Shown here in pieces: positions 8,958 through 16,759 of a stretch of 64,000 bases of DNA (positions within the stretch are counted from its first letter, which is position 1; each line of letters opens with the position of its first letter). This DNA is from JASHPR01 sp963815375. Lineage in GTDB: Bacteria; Actinomycetota; Actinomycetes; Streptosporangiales; Streptosporangiaceae. The notes under the pieces were generated by a model. It was not told the DNA's origin, searched no databases, and saw only the letters and a list, made by a program, of their open reading frames with translations. The stretch spans positions 930,001-994,000 of the forward strand of contig CAWFGX010000005.1 of NCBI GenBank assembly GCA_963815375.1. The letters are read 5' to 3'. The translations under genes were made by a program, and so were the position numbers.

Positions 8958-9167
8958 ATGAGCTGGACCTGGCAGCTGGAGAAGAAAGACGGGACCGTGC
9001 TGACGTCGCGGTCGCTGCCGCGGGAGAGCTTCAGCAGCCAGGGAGACGCGGAGAGCTGGCTCGGCGAGAACTGGCCCACGCTGCTGAGTGCCGGGGTCGA
9101 CCAGGTGAGCCTGCTGGACGAGGGACGGACACAGTACGGCCCGATGAGCCTGCATCCGGGGGAGTAG
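8958..9167 (+). CDS. Small conserved actinobacterial protein, function unknown
   Basis: A 69-residue protein starting MSWTWQLEKKDG with a C-terminal GVDQVSLLDEGRTQYGPMS segment. I recall very similar proteins in Streptomyces, always of about this length and unnamed. It has no signal peptide, no membrane segment and no cysteine. Predicted strands alternate with one helix around SQGDAESWLGENWPTLL. It is divergent from cobU, 78 bases away, and convergent with the DUF3043 gene, whose stop is 22 bases away. The words GAGCGAAGCGCGGGGG just upstream (8936-8951) resemble the GAGCGAG repeat family. Confidence 0.75.
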   Translation: MSWTWQLEKKDGTVLTSRSLPRESFSSQGDAESWLGENWPTLLSAGVDQVSLLDEGRTQYGPMSLHPGE

Positions 9168-9189
9168 CGGAGCAGCGAGCGCGCCCAGA

Positions 9190-9810
9190 TCAGATCTTGT
9201 CGCCCGGCTTGACCTTCGGCGCGGGCATCCGCATCCGGGGGAGCTGCGCGCCGCGGATCGCCGCGTACATCTTCACGCCGCGGGTGCTCTCGCCGGGGAA
9301 GCGCTCGCGCGCCAGCGTGGCGACGCGGTTGGCGACGAACAGGCTCTCACCGAGGCACACCACCAGCAGCGCGACCAGCCCGTAGTCGATGATCCCGACC
9401 GCGGCCGAGGTCTTCACCGCCGGGATGAACGCCAGGATGAAGAAGGCGATGACCGCGAACAGGTAGTACTGGCTGATGCCGCGCCGGGAGTCCACGTAGT
9501 CGCGAGCCAGTTTCCTGACCGGGCCACGGTCCTTGGGCAGCAGCGCCCACTCCTCGCCCCGCTTCATCGCCTCCTGGCGGCGGCCGCGGTCGGTGCGGTC
9601 GCGATCCCGGGTCTGCCGGCTCGCTTCCTTCCGGTCCGCTGGCGCGGTGTAGGGCTGCCGCCGGCGGCGCTCCGCCTCGCTCCGCTTGGGAGTGGGCCTC
9701 CCCTTGGCTTGCGTGAAGCCAGCCCGGACAGGTACCTCGTCGGCTGGATCCTCGGCCGGCGGGACCTCGTCGAGCACCTCGGGGGCACTGGCAGAACGTC
9801 GTCGGAACAC
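9190..9810 (-). CDS. DUF3043 domain membrane protein
   Basis: A 206-residue protein of the actinobacterial DUF3043 family. The N-terminal 95 residues are highly charged (Arg/Lys/Glu-rich, with GRPTPKRSEAERRRR), followed by a conserved KRGEEWALLPKDRGPVRKLARDYVDSR-type cytoplasmic region. Two membrane segments follow, around ISQYYLFAVIAFFILAFIPA and IIDYGLVALLVVCLGESLFV. The GTG at 9810 is chosen because family members begin with a Phe-Arg-Arg-Arg stretch; the longer frame upstream has no family resemblance. The function is unknown. It is divergent from pspA, separated by a 228-base region with hairpins. Confidence 0.82.
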   Translation of the reverse strand: MFRRRSASAPEVLDEVPPAEDPADEVPVRAGFTQAKGRPTPKRSEAERRRRQPYTAPADRKEASRQTRDRDRTDRGRRQEAMKRGEEWALLPKDRGPVRKLARDYVDSRRGISQYYLFAVIAFFILAFIPAVKTSAAVGIIDYGLVALLVVCLGESLFVANRVATLARERFPGESTRGVKMYAAIRGAQLPRMRMPAPKVKPGDKI

Positions 9811-9950
9811 GGCTCCAGCATACCGGGGCGAAGCCCGCAGACCCACTCGCCGATGCCCGCTGACCGCCTGGTCTGTGTCGGCCGCGCCGCGTGCGGGCTC
9901 TGGGATGACTGGCCTTGCCGGCAGTCGTAGGGTGGAGGCGAGCATACGTC

Positions 9951-9971
9951 GGCAACCTCCGTTGCCTTTTT
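9951..9971 (+). terminator. Intrinsic terminator upstream of pspA
   Basis: GGCAAC, loop CTCC, GTTGCC, then TTTTT: a textbook intrinsic terminator for plus-strand transcription, rare in such GC-rich DNA. No plus-strand gene ends nearby; the previous one ends at 9167. It therefore sits in the pspA leader or ends a short RNA. A second hairpin, CGCCGCCG/CGGCGGCG, follows at 9986-10014, just before the pspA start. Confidence 0.75.
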
Positions 9972-10038
9972 GCGGCACTAGTTCACGCCGCCGGAGCACC
10001 AAGCCACGGCGGCGAAAGATGAGGGGATGGTCGCGCCT

Positions 10039-10854
10039 ATGAGCGTGATGAAGCGGGTTACGATGATCTTCCGCGCCAAGGCCAACAAGACCCTGGACCG
10101 GTTGGAGGACCCCCGGGAAACCCTTGATTACTCTTACCAGACGCAGCTGGAGCTGCTGCAGAAGGTCCGCCGTGGAGTTGCCGACGTCGCGACCTCGCGC
10201 AAGCGCCTTGAGCTGCAGCTCAACCAGCTGCAGCAGAGCTCGGACAAGCTGGACAGGCAGGCGCGCGACGCGCTTGCCGCGGGCCGGGAGGACCTGGCCC
10301 GTGATGCGCTGGGCCGCAAGGCGGGCATCCAGACCCAGCTGACGGATCTCAACCAGCAGTACACCTCGCTGCAGGGCGAGGAGGAGAGGCTGACCGGCGC
10401 CTCGCAGCGACTGCAGGCGAAGGTCGACGCTTTCCGGACCAAGAAGGAGACCATCAAGGCCACCTACACCGCAGCGGAGGCGCAGACCAGGATCAACGAG
10501 GCCTTCACCGGAATCTCCGAGGAGATGGGCGACGTCGGCATGGCGATCCAGCGTGCCGAGGACAAGACCGAGCAGATGAAGGCACGGGCCGGCGCGCTCG
10601 ACGAGCTGATGGCCTCGGGTGCCCTCGACGATATGGTCAGCGGCCCGCGCGACGATATCCAGACCGAGCTGGACCGGATCGGTGCCAGCAACAGCGTGGA
10701 CATGGAGCTTGCGCGGCTGAAGGGCGAGCTCGGCCAGGGCAGCGCGCCGCGGCAGATCGAGGGCGCGGGGACCGCGGACGGGGCTGCCTCGGAGACGGCC
10801 AGCGCAGGCCGCAGCGAGCGGACCGAACAGCCCCGGGCTGGTGATGGGGCATGA
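10039..10854 (+). CDS. pspA: PspA/IM30-family envelope-stress protein
   Basis: Phage-shock-protein A homologue of 271 residues, a peripheral membrane protein that assembles into scaffolds and protects a leaky membrane. The family N-terminus MSVMKRVTMIFRAKANK is followed by long heptad-patterned coiled coil (about residues 25-215) rich in Gln, Glu and Ala, with the DPRETLDYSYQ segment typical of IM30. The tail from residue 230 is Gly/Ala-rich and disordered. ATG 10039 is preferred because GAGGGG lies upstream; ATG 10027 abuts that site directly. It overlaps pspAA by ATGA, so the two are translationally coupled. A terminator and hairpin precede it. Confidence 0.9.
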   Translation: MSVMKRVTMIFRAKANKTLDRLEDPRETLDYSYQTQLELLQKVRRGVADVATSRKRLELQLNQLQQSSDKLDRQARDALAAGREDLARDALGRKAGIQTQLTDLNQQYTSLQGEEERLTGASQRLQAKVDAFRTKKETIKATYTAAEAQTRINEAFTGISEEMGDVGMAIQRAEDKTEQMKARAGALDELMASGALDDMVSGPRDDIQTELDRIGASNSVDMELARLKGELGQGSAPRQIEGAGTADGAASETASAGRSERTEQPRAGDGA

Positions 10855-11129
10855 TCGTCCGGATTCTCGGCGAGGGCCAGCTGTACATGGAGGACAGCGC
10901 CGCCGACGAGCTGGCTGCGCTCGACGCCAAGCTGGAAGCTGCGGTCGAGATGGATGACGAGCGGGAGTTCAGGATCGCGCTGGGTGAGCTGCTCGCCCAG
11001 GTCCGCTCGATCGGCACGCCGGTTGATCCTGGGACCCTGGAGCCGTCCGATCTCATCATCCCCGGGGAGGACGCGACCATGGCCGAGGTGCACAAGCTGC
11101 TCGCCGACGAGGGGGTCATCCCCGGCTGA
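10851..11129 (+). CDS. pspAA: PspA-associated protein PspAA
   Basis: A 92-residue partner of PspA in actinobacteria. The sequence MIVRILGEGQLYMEDSAADEL, the acidic middle and the C-terminal ATMAEVHKLLADEGVIPG match the PspAA family. It starts inside the pspA stop (ATGA overlap), so it is co-translated with PspA. Its biochemical role is not known; it is thought to modulate PspA. It has no membrane segment. Confidence 0.87.
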   Translation: MIVRILGEGQLYMEDSAADELAALDAKLEAAVEMDDEREFRIALGELLAQVRSIGTPVDPGTLEPSDLIIPGEDATMAEVHKLLADEGVIPG

Positions 11130-11147
11130 CCCTCAGCAGGCCCCGAG

Positions 11148-11170
11148 CTAATTCTGAGCTAATTCTGAGC
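11148..11170. repeat. Short tandem repeat GAGCTAATTCT x2
   Basis: The 11-mer GAGCTAATTCT occurs twice in tandem followed by GAG, just after pspAA. Its AT content stands out against the surrounding DNA. The rest of the 11130-11346 gap shows nothing else I can name; the htpX promoter presumably lies in it. Confidence 0.45.
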
Positions 11171-11346
11171 CGCCTCCGGGCGCTTGGCGGAACGAGCCAG
11201 GGCGCCCGGGCGTTGTACCGGATGGCCGGCCAACCCCGGCTGGTCCGCTCGGGACTTCCGGTCCGCGCGAACCACTCCGCAAGCTGCGATGTAATGGGGT
11301 TAGAACGGCTCTCCGGATGAGCCGGGAAGAAAGGGAGGCGCCGCAG

Positions 11347-12336
11347 ATGGCGCGCACTCGCTACGCAAGCGACCCGGGGCTCACCGCGCGTATGGGTTTG
11401 ACCATGTTCCTGCTCGGGGCCGTGCTCACCGGGTTCGTCATTGCCCTGTACTTCGTGCTGTTCGCCTACGCCAACCGCCACGGCGGTGGCAGCGGGGGCA
11501 GCGACGGCCTTGTCATCATCTCGGTGCTGATCGGCGCGGCCATAGCGTTCGGCGGCTACTGGTGGTCCGACAAGATCGCGCTCGGCACCGCCAGGGCGCA
11601 GCTGGTCACCCCGCAGCAGGCGCCGCAGCTGCACCAGATCATCGACCGGATCTGCGCGCTCGCGAACATGCCCAAGCCGCGCGTGGCCATCTCCCCGATG
11701 AACGTCCCGAACGCCTTCGCCACCGGGCGCAGCAGCAAGGTGGCTGTGGTTTGCGTCACGCAGGGCCTGCTGCAGCGGCTCGACGCCAAGGAACTCGAGG
11801 GTGTCCTGGCGCACGAGCTGTCGCACGTGGCGCACAAGGACGTGGCGGTCATGACGATCGCGTCGTTCCTGGGAATCATCGCGGCGCTGCTGATCCGGAT
11901 GGGCTTCTACGCCGAGCTGTTCGGCGGCGGCGGCCGTGGCCGCGGAGGCGGAGGCGGCAACAACAACAACGGGGGCGGGTATACCGCGCTCATCATGCTG
12001 GCCGTGATGGCCGTCGGCATCGTGACCTACGCGATCAGCTTCCTGCTGATCCGGATGCTGTCGCGGTACCGGGAGCTGTCCGCCGACCGCTCTGGCGCGC
12101 TGCTGACGGGGCAGCCCTCGGCGCTGGCCAGCGCGCTGGTGAAGGTCACCGGCGACATGGCCCGGATCCCGACCCGGGACCTGCGGCAGGCCGAGCCGCT
12201 GAATGCCTTCTACTTCACCCCGGCGCTGTCCGCCCGCGGGGGCATGCACAACCTGTTCTCCACGCACCCGACCCTGGAGAAGCGGCTGGCGCAGCTGGAG
12301 AAGATCTCCAAGCAGCTCGGCAGCAGCGCAGGCTAG
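11347..12336 (+). CDS. htpX: Membrane zinc metalloprotease HtpX
   Basis: M48-family integral-membrane protease that degrades damaged membrane proteins. The zinc-binding HELSH is at residues 156-160, and the third ligand Glu lies in RYRELSADRSGA near residue 243. Hydrophobic segments flank the catalytic domain: two at the N-terminus (about 15-45 and 55-75) and two after HELSH (about 165-185 and 210-235), separated by a Gly/Asn-rich loop. Start ATG 11347 has GGGAGG eight bases upstream; the longer frame from 11317 does not. The 329-residue length is normal. It lies between pspAA and pspAB, which supports a role in envelope stress. Confidence 0.92.
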   Translation: MARTRYASDPGLTARMGLTMFLLGAVLTGFVIALYFVLFAYANRHGGGSGGSDGLVIISVLIGAAIAFGGYWWSDKIALGTARAQLVTPQQAPQLHQIIDRICALANMPKPRVAISPMNVPNAFATGRSSKVAVVCVTQGLLQRLDAKELEGVLAHELSHVAHKDVAVMTIASFLGIIAALLIRMGFYAELFGGGGRGRGGGGGNNNNGGGYTALIMLAVMAVGIVTYAISFLLIRMLSRYRELSADRSGALLTGQPSALASALVKVTGDMARIPTRDLRQAEPLNAFYFTPALSARGGMHNLFSTHPTLEKRLAQLEKISKQLGSSAG

Positions 12337-12363
12337 GGCTCAGAGTCGGCCGGGAGGTAGCAG

Positions 12364-12936
12364 GTGGGGTTCCTCGACGCGCTGCTCGGCCGGACCAAGC
12401 CGGTGCAGCCCAAGCTGGACAACCTGTTCGCGCTGCCGTCGGCGGCGGTCACGCTGCAGGTGTCATCCGACTTCCGGCCGACCGGCAACGGCTCGGTCTG
12501 CTTCCGCGCTGCCGAGGGCAAGGCGTTCAGCGACATCGAGCACGATGTCCGCGACCTGCTCAACATGGGCCAGGACAAGACCCCGGTCGAGGTCTCCGAG
12601 GACAGCTACGGCTTCACCTGGCTTGTCTGCCATCACTCGCCGGACGATGTCGAGGGCCTGGTCACTGACCTGCACGCGGTCAACTCCTCGCTGCAGGACG
12701 GGGGCTTCGGACCGCAGCTGCTGTGCACGATCGTGAGCTTCCACGACGGCGGCAATAAGCCCCTCGGCCTGGTGTACCTGTTCAAGCGCGGCACGTTCTA
12801 CCCGTTCGCGCCGCAGCCGGGGGAGCGCCGCGACAACGCCACAGAGCTGCAGATCCGCGGCACGCTGGCCGACGACCTCAAGATCGAGCCGGACCTGACC
12901 CGGTGGTTTCCGGTCTGGGGCGCCCCCGGGCTGTGA
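12364..12936 (+). CDS. pspAB: PspA-associated protein PspAB
   Basis: A 190-residue soluble protein matching the actinobacterial PspAB family. It begins MGFLDALLGRTKPVQPKLD (GTG start) and has the conserved WLVCHHSPDDVEGLVTDLH and YLFKRGTFYPFAP segments. It is 27 bases downstream of htpX with GGGAGG just before the start, so pspA-pspAA-htpX-pspAB probably act together. The molecular function is unknown; no enzyme motif is visible. Confidence 0.87.
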   Translation: MGFLDALLGRTKPVQPKLDNLFALPSAAVTLQVSSDFRPTGNGSVCFRAAEGKAFSDIEHDVRDLLNMGQDKTPVEVSEDSYGFTWLVCHHSPDDVEGLVTDLHAVNSSLQDGGFGPQLLCTIVSFHDGGNKPLGLVYLFKRGTFYPFAPQPGERRDNATELQIRGTLADDLKIEPDLTRWFPVWGAPGL

Positions 12937-12961
12937 CGCCGGCGACACGGTGCGCCCGAGT

Positions 12962-12987
12962 GGAATGACCTGGCCGGGGATATGGTT
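12962..12987 (+). promoter_or_regulatory. SigR-type promoter upstream of erpA
   Basis: GGAAT at 12962-12966 is followed after exactly 18 bases by GTT at 12985-12987. This is the consensus of the thiol-oxidative-stress sigma factor SigR of Streptomyces (GGAAT-N18-GTT). It lies about 65 bases before the erpA start codon and in the same direction. Confidence 0.65.
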
Positions 12988-13050
12988 GTGAGTGCACAGG
13001 TACACGCCTGGCCGTAGGGGCGAGGCAGTCGGACCCGGGAGCTAATCCAG

Positions 13051-13410
13051 ATGACAGTTCAGGACCAGGCCGCCACTCAGACATCGCAGGGCATCATCCT
13101 CACCGATGCCGCGGCTGCCAAGGTGAGCAACCTGCTGGAGCAGGAGGGCCGCGACGACCTTAGGCTGCGCATTGCCGTGCAGCCGGGCGGCTGCTCAGGC
13201 CTGCGCTACCAGCTCTACTTCGACGAGCGTGAGATCGACGGCGACGCGGTGACCCAGTTCGGCACCGTTCAGGTCGTCACCGACCGGATGAGCCTGCCCT
13301 ACCTGGGCGGCGCCACGATCGACTTCGTCGACACGATCGAGAAGCAGGGCTTCACGATCGACAATCCCAACGCCACCGGCTCCTGCGCCTGCGGCGACTC
13401 TTTCCACTGA
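13051..13410 (+). CDS. erpA: Iron-sulfur cluster insertion protein ErpA
   Basis: A-type Fe-S carrier of 119 residues that delivers [4Fe-4S] or [2Fe-2S] clusters to apo-enzymes. The three conserved cysteines are in QPGGCSGLRYQ (near residue 47) and in the C-terminal CACGDSF (near 113-115). The central DYVDTIE-like region reads IDFVDTIEKQGF. It stands alone, apart from any suf genes, as is usual in actinobacteria. The SigR-type promoter upstream suggests induction by thiol oxidation. Confidence 0.92.
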   Translation: MTVQDQAATQTSQGIILTDAAAAKVSNLLEQEGRDDLRLRIAVQPGGCSGLRYQLYFDEREIDGDAVTQFGTVQVVTDRMSLPYLGGATIDFVDTIEKQGFTIDNPNATGSCACGDSFH

Positions 13411-13421
13411 CGTTCCCCCTC

Positions 13422-13461
13422 CCCGCCAGCCCGGCCCGGTTTTCAGGGCTTGGCTGGCGGG
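13422..13461 (+). terminator. Terminator after erpA
   Basis: The arms CCCGCCAGCC (13422-13431) and GGCTGGCGGG (13452-13461) are perfectly complementary and enclose a 20-base loop that itself contains short complementary G/C runs. It starts 12 bases after the erpA stop. There is no strong U-tract. Confidence 0.7.
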
Positions 13462-13464
13462 CTT

Positions 13465-13502
13465 TCGGGGGTTCCGGGGGGTCGACCCCCCGGGCTAGCA
13501 CC
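13465..13502. repeat. Palindromic GGGGGGTCGACCCCCC repeat, copy 1
   Basis: A 20-bp perfect palindrome at 13474-13493 has GGGGGGTCGACCCCCC as its core. It is preceded by TTTCGGGGGTT and followed by GGGCTAGCAC. The minus strand at 53686-53728 carries the same arrangement: a G-run, a TC-containing spacer, the palindrome, then GGGCAAACAC. This marks a dispersed repeat element. Confidence 0.7.
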
Positions 13503-13557
13503 GCGGGGTAGCCTGGGCCGTCCGACCACCGCTACTCCTCCCGAGAAGAGTCCCGCC

Positions 13558-14523
13558 GTGCGCATTGCCGTCACCGGGTCGATCGCGACCGACCACCTCC
13601 TGACCTTCCCCGGCCGCTTCGCCGAGCAGCTGATCGCCGACAAGCTGGAGAAGATCTCGCTGTCGTTCCTCGCGGACTCGCTGGAGATACGCCGCGGCGG
13701 CGTGGCCGCGAACATCGCGTTCGGTCTGGGCAACCTCGGCCAGCGGCCGCTGCTGGTGGGGACCGTCGGGCCAGACTTCGCCGATTACCGGGAATGGCTG
13801 GAAGCCCACGGCGTGGACACCACCGGGGTACGCCAGTCGGTGCTGCATCACACGGCCCGGTTCACCGGCACCACCGATGCCGACCTCAACCAGATCGCGA
13901 CCTTCTACCCGGGCGCCATGAGCGAGGATTCCAGCATCAGCCTGGGCGAACTGCCTGCCCCGGTCGACCTCGTGCTCATCGGCGCCGGCGACCCCGATGC
14001 CATGCGCAGCTTCACCCAGCAGTGCCGCCGCGACCAGATCCCGTTCGCCGCCGACACCTCGCAGCAGCTTGCCTTCGCAGACGGCGACATGGTGCGTGAC
14101 CTTCTCGATGGTGCCGCGTACCTGTTCAGTAACGAGTACGAAGCGGACCTGACCGAGCGCAAGACAGGCTGGTCGGCTGATGAGGTGCTGGCCAGGGTCG
14201 GTGTCCGGGTCACAACGCTCGGCAAGGACGGCGCCCGGGTTGACCGACCGGGCGAGCAGCCGATCGTTGTCCCCCCTGTCAACGGCGTCCAGCCGGTCGA
14301 CCCGACCGGCTCGGGTGACGCGTTCCGTTCCGGGTTTCTCGCCGCCGTCGGGTGGGGGCTCGGCCTGGAGCGCGCCGCCCAGCTCGGCAACCTGATCGCC
14401 GTGTACGCGCTGGAGACCGTCGGCCCGCAGGAATATGAGCTGAAAGCCGGTCCGCTGGCCGACCGGCTGGAGGCCGCCTACGGCCCCGGGGCAGCCGCGG
14501 ACCTGGCCGCCCACTACAGCTGA
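13558..14523 (+). CDS. PfkB-family carbohydrate/nucleoside kinase
   Basis: A second ribokinase-fold kinase, 321 residues, beginning VRIAVTGSIATDHLL with the substrate-binding RRGGVAANIAFGLGNLG near residue 42. The catalytic signature DPTGSGDAFRSGF is near residues 248-260. The family found next to erpA in actinomycetes is usually annotated as carbohydrate or adenosine kinase; the ITGSIATD-type N-terminus and the FxGRF motif favour the adenosine-kinase-like branch, but the substrate is unproven. GTG 13558 is chosen because homologues start here and GAGAAGAG lies upstream; the frame upstream runs through the palindromic repeat. It converges on the sedolisin gene across a strong hairpin. Confidence 0.85.
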   Translation: MRIAVTGSIATDHLLTFPGRFAEQLIADKLEKISLSFLADSLEIRRGGVAANIAFGLGNLGQRPLLVGTVGPDFADYREWLEAHGVDTTGVRQSVLHHTARFTGTTDADLNQIATFYPGAMSEDSSISLGELPAPVDLVLIGAGDPDAMRSFTQQCRRDQIPFAADTSQQLAFADGDMVRDLLDGAAYLFSNEYEADLTERKTGWSADEVLARVGVRVTTLGKDGARVDRPGEQPIVVPPVNGVQPVDPTGSGDAFRSGFLAAVGWGLGLERAAQLGNLIAVYALETVGPQEYELKAGPLADRLEAAYGPGAAADLAAHYS

Positions 14524-14539
14524 CCTGCCCCCTACGCCA

Positions 14540-14576
14540 AGCGGCGGGACGGCCCGCTCAGGGCCGCCCCGCCGCT
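14540..14576. terminator. Bidirectional terminator between kinase and sedolisin genes
   Basis: Arms AGCGGCGGG and CCCGCCGCT, then a two-base mismatch, then GGCCC and GGGCC around a GCTCA loop. The hairpin sits exactly between the two convergent stop codons and is symmetrical, so it can end both transcripts. Confidence 0.8.
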
Positions 14577-14596
14577 ACTAGCAGCAGTGCTGTCGC

Positions 14597-16582
14597 TCAG
14601 GACCCGAACGACTGGACATAGAGCTGGGGCGAGCCGACCCCGGTGGAGTCGTCGTAGCCCTTGACGGCGGGCAGAGCGAAGGCGCCCTGGCCGTCGATGC
14701 CGAGCGTCCGCAGGAAGGTGATCAGCGGTCCCTGCTTGGTGTACGGGTCGGTGTAGTTGTTACGGACCATCCCGATGTAACGCGCGCCCAGCGGCTGGTC
14801 GGTCACGTCGTGGAACGCGGCCGTGCCGAACCGCTGGTAGATCACCGGGTCCGCGAAGCCGAGCGGGTGCCCGGCTGCTTGCTGCGCGTCCGCCTCGATG
14901 CCGGCGAACGTCGGGGAGGCCACGCTGGTGCCGCCGATCCGGCTCAGCGAGAACTGGTAGGTCTTCCCGTTGGGCTGCAGGGTCGTCTGCCCGACCAGCA
15001 TGCCGGTGCTCGGGTCGGCGAGTGCCGACACGTCAGGAACCACGCGCATAGGGGTGGAGCTGGTCGTGCCGTTCGGCAGTGACTCCGAGAGCGAGGTCGG
15101 GACCACGCCGGCCTGGTAGAACGGCTGCTGGTACCCCGTGCTGACACCGCCGCCGCTGGAGCCGTCGTACTCGGTCCCAGGGGGAGTGGTCGACCAGGCG
15201 GTGCCGCTGCTGGCCAGCTCGTCAAGATAGGTGCCCCACGAGGTCTCGAACTCGTACTTGCCTGTGGGCCCGATCGCCAGGCTGGTGCCGCCGACGGATG
15301 TCACCCACGGGCTGGACGTCGGGTAGTCGACCTGGATCTGGTCGGAGCCCGGGTCCTCCACGGCCGGGTCCTCGTAGCCGCTGTCACCGGAGGAGAAGAA
15401 GAATCCGATGCCCTCGGCCGCGCCCGCCTGGAAGATCACGTCGAAGACGTCCTTGATCGTGGCGTCGTCGGCCGGCTCACCCCAGGAGTTCGAGACGATG
15501 CTGGCGACGTGGTTGTTCACGATGTAGGCGTCCGCCTCGGCGAGGTCGGAGTCCAGGCAGCTCGCGGCAGCCACGAAGCGCACGTTGGCGTCCGGCGCCT
15601 GACCGTGTTCGGCCTCGACGTCCAGGGACTCCTCGCCGTACCAGCCGGGCGCGTCGCACTCGTTGGCGCCCGCGTCGGTGAACGGCGTGTCCTCGTGCTG
15701 CGCGTACTGGCCAGGCCGGAACGGCTGGTCGCCGGTGACCGTGGCGAACTCGTTCGCGTCCTTCAGCATGGTCGGCGACGCGTAGGCGTCGACGACAGCG
15801 ACGGTCTGGCCCTTGCCGGTCATCCCCGAAGCGGTCACCCCGTAGGCGTCGCGGATCTGGGCCTGCGTGTAGCCACAGAGGTTCCACGTCGCGGACTTGC
15901 CGTAGGCAGGTGGCTCAGATGTCGCGACCTTCTGGGCGTAGTACTGGGAGCACGGTCCCGCGACCCAGTAGTTCGGGCCTGGCGGCGGCAGCTGCGGTTT
16001 GTCCATCGACTGGAACGTCGACAGGCCGTCAATGTTCAGGACGTCAGCCGCCACCGAGGCTGGCGCGCTCGCGGCCTGCGTGTTGGCCCGGTACGTGTGG
16101 CCTTGCGGGCCCTTGTAATTCGCGAAGCTCACGCCGAATGCCTGGCTAGCCTGCGCGACGGTTCCGGTCACCGCGACATAGCCACCGATCTCGGTGCTCA
16201 GGCCGGTCACCTTGAGGCCCGCCGAGCGCAGCCAGGACTCGACAGCGGAGACCTGAGCGCTTGACGCGCCGTAACGCTGATTGACCTGGGCGGCGCTCAG
16301 GTAATGGCCGTACAGCGCGTTCCCCGGCGTTGACACAGCCGTGGCGAATGCGGTGAGGCCTGCTGGGTTCTGGCCTGCCAGGTAGACCCGGGCATTGACC
16401 GTACCCGAGGTGACGCTGCCCACGCGGTGCGCTGGGGTGGCCCACGCCAGTGTGGTCCCGCTGATCGTGGGTCTCCCCGCGGCCTGCGCGGCCGTTGCCG
16501 TGACCGTGGTGAGCACGCCGAGGGTGAGTGACCCGGCGGCTACCACAGCACCAGCGGCCCGGAGCCGGGTGACATGCGGCAT
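14597..16582 (-). CDS. Secreted S53-family (sedolisin/kumamolisin-like) serine-carboxyl peptidase
   Basis: A 661-residue secreted acid protease. A signal peptide (Arg-rich start, hydrophobic core, ATAAQAAG cleavage region) covers about residues 1-36. A pro-kumamolisin activation domain follows to about residue 200, then the catalytic domain. Catalytic Glu and Asp are in EESLDVEAE near residues 314 and 318, the oxyanion Asp region is near SNSWGEPADD at about 366, and the nucleophile Ser is in GGTSVASPTFAGI near 552. The C-terminal calcium-site region is present. The start ATG 16582 has AAAGGA seven bases upstream. It is monocistronic. It probably degrades extracellular protein at low pH. Confidence 0.9.
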   Translation of the reverse strand: MPHVTRLRAAGAVVAAGSLTLGVLTTVTATAAQAAGRPTISGTTLAWATPAHRVGSVTSGTVNARVYLAGQNPAGLTAFATAVSTPGNALYGHYLSAAQVNQRYGASSAQVSAVESWLRSAGLKVTGLSTEIGGYVAVTGTVAQASQAFGVSFANYKGPQGHTYRANTQAASAPASVAADVLNIDGLSTFQSMDKPQLPPPGPNYWVAGPCSQYYAQKVATSEPPAYGKSATWNLCGYTQAQIRDAYGVTASGMTGKGQTVAVVDAYASPTMLKDANEFATVTGDQPFRPGQYAQHEDTPFTDAGANECDAPGWYGEESLDVEAEHGQAPDANVRFVAAASCLDSDLAEADAYIVNNHVASIVSNSWGEPADDATIKDVFDVIFQAGAAEGIGFFFSSGDSGYEDPAVEDPGSDQIQVDYPTSSPWVTSVGGTSLAIGPTGKYEFETSWGTYLDELASSGTAWSTTPPGTEYDGSSGGGVSTGYQQPFYQAGVVPTSLSESLPNGTTSSTPMRVVPDVSALADPSTGMLVGQTTLQPNGKTYQFSLSRIGGTSVASPTFAGIEADAQQAAGHPLGFADPVIYQRFGTAAFHDVTDQPLGARYIGMVRNNYTDPYTKQGPLITFLRTLGIDGQGAFALPAVKGYDDSTGVGSPQLYVQSFGS

Positions 16583-16759
16583 GCGCGATCCTTTCAGAAT
16601 GACTAGTGAAAGATAGTCAGATGGCTGCTTATCACGGGATACCATCTGCCTTCCGGGCCTCGCGCGCAAGTGGAAACGCGATATAGGTGCAGATCAAGGC
16701 CGTTTCGTGACCCGCCGGGCGAATGTCAGCCGCCAGCAGCGGCGCGATAGCGTGGCCGC

